Below are positions 59,663 to 64,000 of a DNA stretch of 64,000 nt, piece after piece. Position 1 is the stretch's first letter, and each line of letters opens with the position of its first letter. The notes beneath the pieces were generated by a model. That model was not told where the DNA came from and searched no databases. It saw only the letters and a program-made list of their open reading frames with translations. The DNA lies in contig NZ_PVZG01000016.1 in NCBI RefSeq assembly GCF_003002065.1, forward strand, positions 124,001 through 188,000, in the 5' to 3' direction. Source of the DNA: Pseudosporangium ferrugineum. GTDB lineage: Bacteria; Actinomycetota; Actinomycetes; Mycobacteriales; Micromonosporaceae. The position numbers and the translations under genes are program-made.

Positions 59663-60853
59663 ATGGCGGAAGCGTTGCCGGGACACCGGTTCCGGGCGGT
59701 CCTGCGGCCGGTGGGGCTGCCGGCCGCCGACCTCGCGCTCGCGGCGGTCTTCCTGGCCGCTCTGCTGACCGAGCGGTTCATGCTGGATCCGGTGCCCGCG
59801 CGGTATGCGGCGGCGGCCACCGCGGCGGGCACGGCGATGGCGGTGGCCCTCGCGCTGCGCCGGCGCCTGCCGTTCGGCGCTTTCCTGCTCAGTGGAGCCG
59901 CCCTGTGCGCCGAGGCGCTGACCACGCCGGCGAGCTGGCTGTCGCCGTACGCGAATCTCCTGGGCACCTTCTCGGTCGCGCTCTACGCCACCGCCCGCCG
60001 GGCACGGTGGGCTCTCGTGGTGCTGGCCGGCTGCACCGCCGTCTACTTCGCCGCCCGTGACGACGTCGTCCGGCTCACCCAGCCGACCGGGGTGCTGCTG
60101 GTGTGGCTGGCCCTCTGGTCGGCCGGATATGCCATGGCCCGCCGGCGTGAGGAGCAGCGGACGGCGCGGGAGCTCATCCAGGAGCGCGCGATGACCGACG
60201 AGCGGGCGCGGATCGCCCGGGAACTGCACGACCTGATCGGGCACACGGTCAACCTGATGCTCGTGCAGGCCGGGGCGGGGCGGCGGGTGCTCGACCACGA
60301 CCCGGAGAGGGCCAAGGGCCTGCTGTCCGAGCTGGAACGGGCCGGCCGGGAGGCGCTGACCGAGCTCGACCGCGTGCTGGGTCTCCTGCGCGATGAGGAT
60401 GGGGCCGGTGCATGGTCCACCGAGGCGTACGGGCTCGAGCTGTTGCCCGGCCTCGCGGAGCGGATGGCGCAGGCGGGGCTGCGGGTCACGGTCCGCAACG
60501 AGGTCCCGCCGGGCGGCCTGCCCCACAGCCTCGACCTGACCGCCTACCGGATCGTCCAGGAGGGTCTCACCAACGTGCTGAAGCATGCCGACGCCCGCAC
60601 CGCCCGGGTGTCGCTGCGGCTCGACGACGGGTGGCTCGGCATCACGGTCGAGGACAACGGACGCGGGCCCGCCGGGAGCTACCGGCCCGGGCGCGGCCTG
60701 CTCGGCATCCGCGAGCGCGCCGCGCTCTTCGGCGGCACCGTCACCCATGGCCCCGGCAGGGACCCGGCCGGGACCGGCGGCTTCACGATGCGCTGCCGGC
60801 TCCGTGCCACGCCGGTTCCCGTGCCGGCGAGACCCTCGGAGAGCTCGCGATGA
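59663..60853 (+). CDS. NarL-type sensor histidine kinase
   Basis: A 396-residue membrane sensor. About five hydrophobic helices (25-170) form the N-terminal domain with no large extracytoplasmic loop. They are followed by a HisKA_3 dimerisation domain (ERARIARELHDLIGHTV, phospho-His near residue 193) and an HATPase_c domain (DLTAYRIVQEGLTNVLKHA, VEDNGRGPAGSY, GLLGIRERAALFGG). It phosphorylates the response regulator encoded next. ATG 59663 is chosen as the first start before the membrane region. The stop overlaps the regulator's ATG. Confidence 0.93.
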   Translation: MAEALPGHRFRAVLRPVGLPAADLALAAVFLAALLTERFMLDPVPARYAAAATAAGTAMAVALALRRRLPFGAFLLSGAALCAEALTTPASWLSPYANLLGTFSVALYATARRARWALVVLAGCTAVYFAARDDVVRLTQPTGVLLVWLALWSAGYAMARRREEQRTARELIQERAMTDERARIARELHDLIGHTVNLMLVQAGAGRRVLDHDPERAKGLLSELERAGREALTELDRVLGLLRDEDGAGAWSTEAYGLELLPGLAERMAQAGLRVTVRNEVPPGGLPHSLDLTAYRIVQEGLTNVLKHADARTARVSLRLDDGWLGITVEDNGRGPAGSYRPGRGLLGIRERAALFGGTVTHGPGRDPAGTGGFTMRCRLRATPVPVPARPSESSR

Positions 60854-61557
60854 CCGTACGGGTGCTGCTGGCCGACGATGACGCGCTGCTGCGCGCCGGG
60901 GTCGGCGTCGTCCTCGGCACGGCCGGCGACATCGAGGTGGTGGGGGAAGCCGCGGACGGGCTGCAGGCGGTCACCCGCTGCCGGGAGCTGAGACCGGACG
61001 TCGCCGTCCTGGACGTCCGGATGCCGGGGATCGACGGCATCGAGGCGACCCGGCGGATCGTCGCGAGCGGGTTGCCCACCCGGGTGCTGGTGCTCACCAC
61101 GTTCCACTATGACGAGTACGTGTGGGGAGCCCTGCGAGCGGGCGCCGGCGGATTCCTGCTCAAGCGGGCCACGCCCGAGCGGCTCATCGACGCGGTACGG
61201 GTCCTGGCGTCCGGCGACGCGCTGATCGACCCCGCGGTCACCCGGGAGCTGATCGGCGTCTTCGTCGCCCGGCAGTCCGGCAGCCGGGCGGCGCCGCCCG
61301 AGCCGGAGCGGCTCGGGCGGCTGACCGGGCGGGAACGCGAGGTGCTGCGCCTCGTCGCCGAGGGCTACTCCAACGCCGAGATCGCCGAGCTGCTCACGGT
61401 CGCCGAGTCGACCGTCAAGACCCACGTGAAGCGGATCATCACCAAGATCGACGCCCGGGACCGCGCGCAGGCGGTGGTGCTCGCGTACCGGGGCGGGCTG
61501 ATGGACCATCCGTACCCCCACAGGGGGACGGCCGCTGACCTCGGCGGAGGGACGTGA
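60850..61557 (+). CDS. NarL/LuxR family response regulator
   Basis: A 235-residue response regulator. The receiver domain has ADDDALLR, the phospho-acceptor Asp near residue 56 (VAVLDVRMPG), T/K positions (TTFHYDEY, LLKRATPE) and a LuxR-type HTH (LTGREREVLRLVAEGYSNAE, STVKTHVKRIITKI) at about 155-215. ATG 60850 overlaps the kinase stop (ATGA), so the pair is one unit. The hydrolase gene follows 29 bp later and may be a target. Confidence 0.94.
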   Translation: MTVRVLLADDDALLRAGVGVVLGTAGDIEVVGEAADGLQAVTRCRELRPDVAVLDVRMPGIDGIEATRRIVASGLPTRVLVLTTFHYDEYVWGALRAGAGGFLLKRATPERLIDAVRVLASGDALIDPAVTRELIGVFVARQSGSRAAPPEPERLGRLTGREREVLRLVAEGYSNAEIAELLTVAESTVKTHVKRIITKIDARDRAQAVVLAYRGGLMDHPYPHRGTAADLGGGT

Positions 61558-61586
61558 CCGGAACCGCCGGCACCTAGCGTTCGGCC

Positions 61587-63512
61587 ATGACCATGCCGAA
61601 GCTCATCGCCCCGGTGCTGGTGGGACTCGTCCTGCTCGGCCTCGGCTACCTGGCCCTGCGGCCGCCGGAGCGCCTGACGGTCCCCGCCGGCGCGCGAGCC
61701 GGGTCGCTCACCATGCGGCCCTGCACGTACGAGACCGAGGCCGGCACCGTCGCGGCCGACTGCGGCACGCTCGTGGTGCCCGAGAACCGTCGCGACCCGG
61801 GATCGGCCCTGATCTCCCTGCCGGTGATCCGGGTCCGCGCCACCGGAGCGGCCACCGGCGCGCCGATCTTCCGTCTCAACGGCGGGCCGGGTGCCACGAA
61901 CCTGAAATTCCCCCAGGCCGGCCGCCTGACCGCCGGCCATGACGTGGTGCTGGTCGGCTATCGCGGCGTCGACGGCTCCCGCCGGCTGGACTGCCCCGAG
62001 GTCACCCGCGCGCTGTCGGCCTCCGCCGACCTGGCCGGCACGGCGTCCCTGCGGGCCGGCACCCGGGCCTTCGCCGCCTGTGCGCGCCGCCTCAGCGCCG
62101 ACACCGACCTCACCGGCTACTCGATCCCCCAGCGCGCCGACGACCTCGAAGCGGCCCGGACGGCCCTCGGCTACCCGCTCATCAACCTGCTCAGCACCAG
62201 CGCGGGCACCCGGACCGCGATGGTCTACTCCTGGCGCTATCCGCGGTCGCTGCACCGCTCGGCGATGATCTCGGTGAACCCGCCCGGTCACTTCGTCTGG
62301 GACCCGCGGATCACCGACCGCCAGCTGGGCCGCTACGCCGAGCTGTGCCGGGCCGACGCGCGCTGCGCCGCCCGCACCACCGACCTTGCCGCCACGATGC
62401 GCAGAACCGCCGCCGGCGTCCCCGGGCGCTGGGGTCCCCTGCGCATCAAGGAGGGCAACGTCCGGATCGGCGGCATGTACGGCCTGTTCACGAACGGCCC
62501 CGGCTCGGCACCGCTCAACGCCCCCACGGTGATCGACGCCTATCTGAGCGGGGACCCCGCCGCCCTGTGGGCGCTGTCCGTCCTGGGCGACCTGGTGATC
62601 CCCGGCTCCTTCGTCTGGGGCGAGTTCGCCTCGTTCGGCATGATCGACGCACCGGCCGCGGAGCGCTACTACGCCGCCGGCGGCGATCCCGGATCGGTTC
62701 TCGGCAACGCGGCAACCGACCTGCTGTGGGGCGGCCCCGGCGGCTTCTACCAGGCGTGGCCGGACAGCCCCGACAACGCCGAATACCGCACCCTGCGCCG
62801 GAGCGACGCCGAGACCCTGCTGATCGGCGGGACGCTGGACTTCTCCACGCCTGCCGAACTCGCCACCCGCGAATACCTGCCGACGCTGTCCCGCGGGCAT
62901 CAGGTGGTCCTGCCCGAACTCGGCCATACCGGCGACTTCTGGGAGCACCGACCGGACGCCGGGAAACGCCTCCTCGCCACGTTCTTCGACTCGGGCACCG
63001 TGGACGCGACGGGGTTCGACACCAGGCCGGTCGCCTTCCGTCCGTCGATCAGCCTCTCGGCCATCGGCCACTACCTGCTCGGAATCACCGTGGGCGGCGC
63101 CCTGCTCACGCTGCTCGGCCTCGGGGCGATGGCGCGCCACGTCCGCCGCCGCGGCGGCTTCCGCCCCCGGACGGGAATGTGGCTGCGCCTGCTGACCCCG
63201 ATCCCGCTGGGCATCGGCGGCTGGCTCCTGGCCGTGCTCCTGGTCTGGACCGTACGCCCCCAGACGTTCATCGGCGGCGCAACCGTGGCTGTCCCGTCCA
63301 TCGGCCTGGCCGTCGGCCTGAGCGCCTACGCGGCCTGGACCCGCCGCCGGCCTCCACACTGGACCGTCCGGGCGGCGCCGGTCCTGACCATGGCTGCGGC
63401 GATCCTCGGCGCCGCCCTGGGATTCCAGGCGGCGCCCTCCCTGGCCGCCCTTCTCACCACCGCGGTCGGAGCGGCAGCCGCGGCCAACCTGGCCCTCCTG
63501 ACCCTCCGCTGA
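61587..63512 (+). CDS. Membrane-anchored alpha/beta hydrolase (Tap/Slp peptidase-like) with C-terminal membrane helices
   Basis: A 641-residue protein. An N-terminal helix (LIAPVLVGLVLLGLGYLAL) precedes an exported alpha/beta hydrolase (about 35-475) of the tripeptidyl/prolyl aminopeptidase type: LVVPENRRDPGSALISLPVIRV, FRLNGGPGATN, DVVLVGYRGVDGS, the nucleophile region LLSTSAGTRTAMVYS (Ser in STSAG, replacing the usual GxSxG first Gly), Asp in GGTLDFSTP and His in LPELGHTG. Four to five further membrane helices follow (about 495-641). ATG 61587 lies 6 bases after TAGCGT. It is probably a surface peptidase linked to the two-component system before it. Confidence 0.8.
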   Translation: MTMPKLIAPVLVGLVLLGLGYLALRPPERLTVPAGARAGSLTMRPCTYETEAGTVAADCGTLVVPENRRDPGSALISLPVIRVRATGAATGAPIFRLNGGPGATNLKFPQAGRLTAGHDVVLVGYRGVDGSRRLDCPEVTRALSASADLAGTASLRAGTRAFAACARRLSADTDLTGYSIPQRADDLEAARTALGYPLINLLSTSAGTRTAMVYSWRYPRSLHRSAMISVNPPGHFVWDPRITDRQLGRYAELCRADARCAARTTDLAATMRRTAAGVPGRWGPLRIKEGNVRIGGMYGLFTNGPGSAPLNAPTVIDAYLSGDPAALWALSVLGDLVIPGSFVWGEFASFGMIDAPAAERYYAAGGDPGSVLGNAATDLLWGGPGGFYQAWPDSPDNAEYRTLRRSDAETLLIGGTLDFSTPAELATREYLPTLSRGHQVVLPELGHTGDFWEHRPDAGKRLLATFFDSGTVDATGFDTRPVAFRPSISLSAIGHYLLGITVGGALLTLLGLGAMARHVRRRGGFRPRTGMWLRLLTPIPLGIGGWLLAVLLVWTVRPQTFIGGATVAVPSIGLAVGLSAYAAWTRRRPPHWTVRAAPVLTMAAAILGAALGFQAAPSLAALLTTAVGAAAAANLALLTLR

Positions 63513-63532
63513 GCCGGGGGGAACCCCGGCGC

Positions 63533-64000
63533 TCAGCTCTCCGAGTGGAAGACGTGCCTGCCCGGCCCGACCCGGAATCTGGCGTAGCCGCCGCTCATGC
63601 CCTCGAAACGTGCGCCGGTGGCGGTGACGGCCTGCCGGTTCCGGGCCGGGACGTAGATCGTGGCGGTCGCGCCCGACGGGACGGTGGCCCGGAGGGTGAA
63701 CCGCCCGCCCGCGCGGGTCCACTGCGAGCTCACCGTGCCGAGCGGCGAGTCGACCCGCGCCCCGGCGGTGCGCAGGTCGCCGACCGGGTGGGGCTTGATG
63801 GTGATGGCGGTGTAGCCCGGCGCCGCCGGTTCGATGCCTGCGACCCGCTGATAGAGCCAGTCGTCGACCGTGCCGAGGAAGGCGTGGTCGTGCGAGCGGG
63901 AGGTGGCGTTCCACTCCTCCCACATGGTGGTGGCGCCGAGGGCCTCGAACCAGTAGCCCCAGCCGGGGTAGGTCGGGTTCGTGGCGATGCGGTAGGCGAG
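63533..64000 (-). CDS. GH78 alpha-L-rhamnosidase, C-terminal part (5' end outside window)
   Basis: The minus-strand frame enters from the window edge and ends at TGA 63533. It contains NPTYPGWGYWFEALGATTMW, EEWNATSRSHDHAFLGTVDDWLYQRVAGI and a C-terminal beta-sandwich (VDSPLGTVSSQWTR..., ATIYVPA), the end of the GH78 six-hairpin domain and its C-terminal domain. GH78 enzymes remove rhamnose from rhamnogalacturonan and flavonoid glycosides. It is convergent with the peptidase-like gene, 20 bp apart. Confidence 0.92.
   Translation of the reverse strand, partial: LAYRIATNPTYPGWGYWFEALGATTMWEEWNATSRSHDHAFLGTVDDWLYQRVAGIEPAAPGYTAITIKPHPVGDLRTAGARVDSPLGTVSSQWTRAGGRFTLRATVPSGATATIYVPARNRQAVTATGARFEGMSGGYARFRVGPGRHVFHSES

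Overview
The window is very GC-rich, with strong G/C at third codon positions, frequent GTG starts, F420-type oxidoreductases, many TetR/LacI/ROK regulators and secreted hydrolases carrying discoidin and ricin-type binding domains. This fits a soil actinomycete, most likely of the Micromonosporaceae (an Actinoplanes-like organism). The family assignment is inference from gene content, not from a marker gene.

Layout. 1-5.2 kb: an antitoxin-like gene coupled to a TetR regulator, a divergent NADPH:quinone-type oxidoreductase, and a secreted GH92 alpha-mannosidase. 5.4-10.7 kb: a membrane GGDEF-EAL c-di-GMP protein, a type III PLP decarboxylase and an MFS transporter in one co-directional row. 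10.6-16 kb: a small secreted beta-propeller-like protein, AraC and TetR regulators, an alpha/beta hydrolase, a DUF6188-like protein and a TetR/saccharopine-dehydrogenase-like divergent pair. 16-20.4 kb: a laminarinase (GH16), a discoidin-DUF1996 protein and their LacI-type regulator, linked by matching palindromic operators. 20.4-34.9 kb: small lipoproteins, a TPR protein, DUF6766, two LLM oxidoreductases, a phage-type M15 peptidase-like protein, a CBM6 anchored protein, a cupin, DinB, a DUF218 (SanA/YdcF) protein, a DUF1479 dioxygenase-like protein, a ROK regulator and a TetR/SnoaL pair. Several spacers here are minisatellites with 35-, 23- and 54-bp periods.

35-45.6 kb is an aerobic cobalamin (corrin ring) cluster. 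CobF, CobG, CobH, CobIJ (fused), CobK, CobM and CobL together cover precorrin-2 to hydrogenobyrinic acid, and CobN is the cobaltochelatase large subunit. CobN is preceded by a clear cobalamin riboswitch whose downstream region can mask the CobN ribosome binding site. CobB and the small chelatase subunits are not in the window.

45.7-49.9 kb: a secreted PI-PLC-like protein, then a ferric-reductase-like membrane flavocytochrome, an FMN-binding protein with a flavinylation motif, and ApbE. Together they look like an extracytosolic electron-transfer chain. 50-51.1 kb: an Eis-family acetyltransferase.

51.38-51.65 kb: tRNA-Gly(GCC), tRNA-Cys(GCA) and tRNA-Val(GAC) with a promoter and a terminator. 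The DNA behind them (51.75-54.05 kb) holds three tyrosine-recombinase fragments and a TnpC/DUF6262-like gene, the remains of integrated mobile DNA. A cytochrome P450 C-terminal remnant lies at 56 kb.

56.3-64 kb: a divergent GH10 xylanase / GH62 arabinofuranosidase pair, both with ricin-type lectin domains, a NarL-type two-component system, a membrane-anchored alpha/beta hydrolase with extra membrane helices, and the 3' end of a GH78 alpha-L-rhamnosidase. With GH92, GH16 and CBM6 elsewhere, the window describes a plant and fungal polysaccharide degrader.
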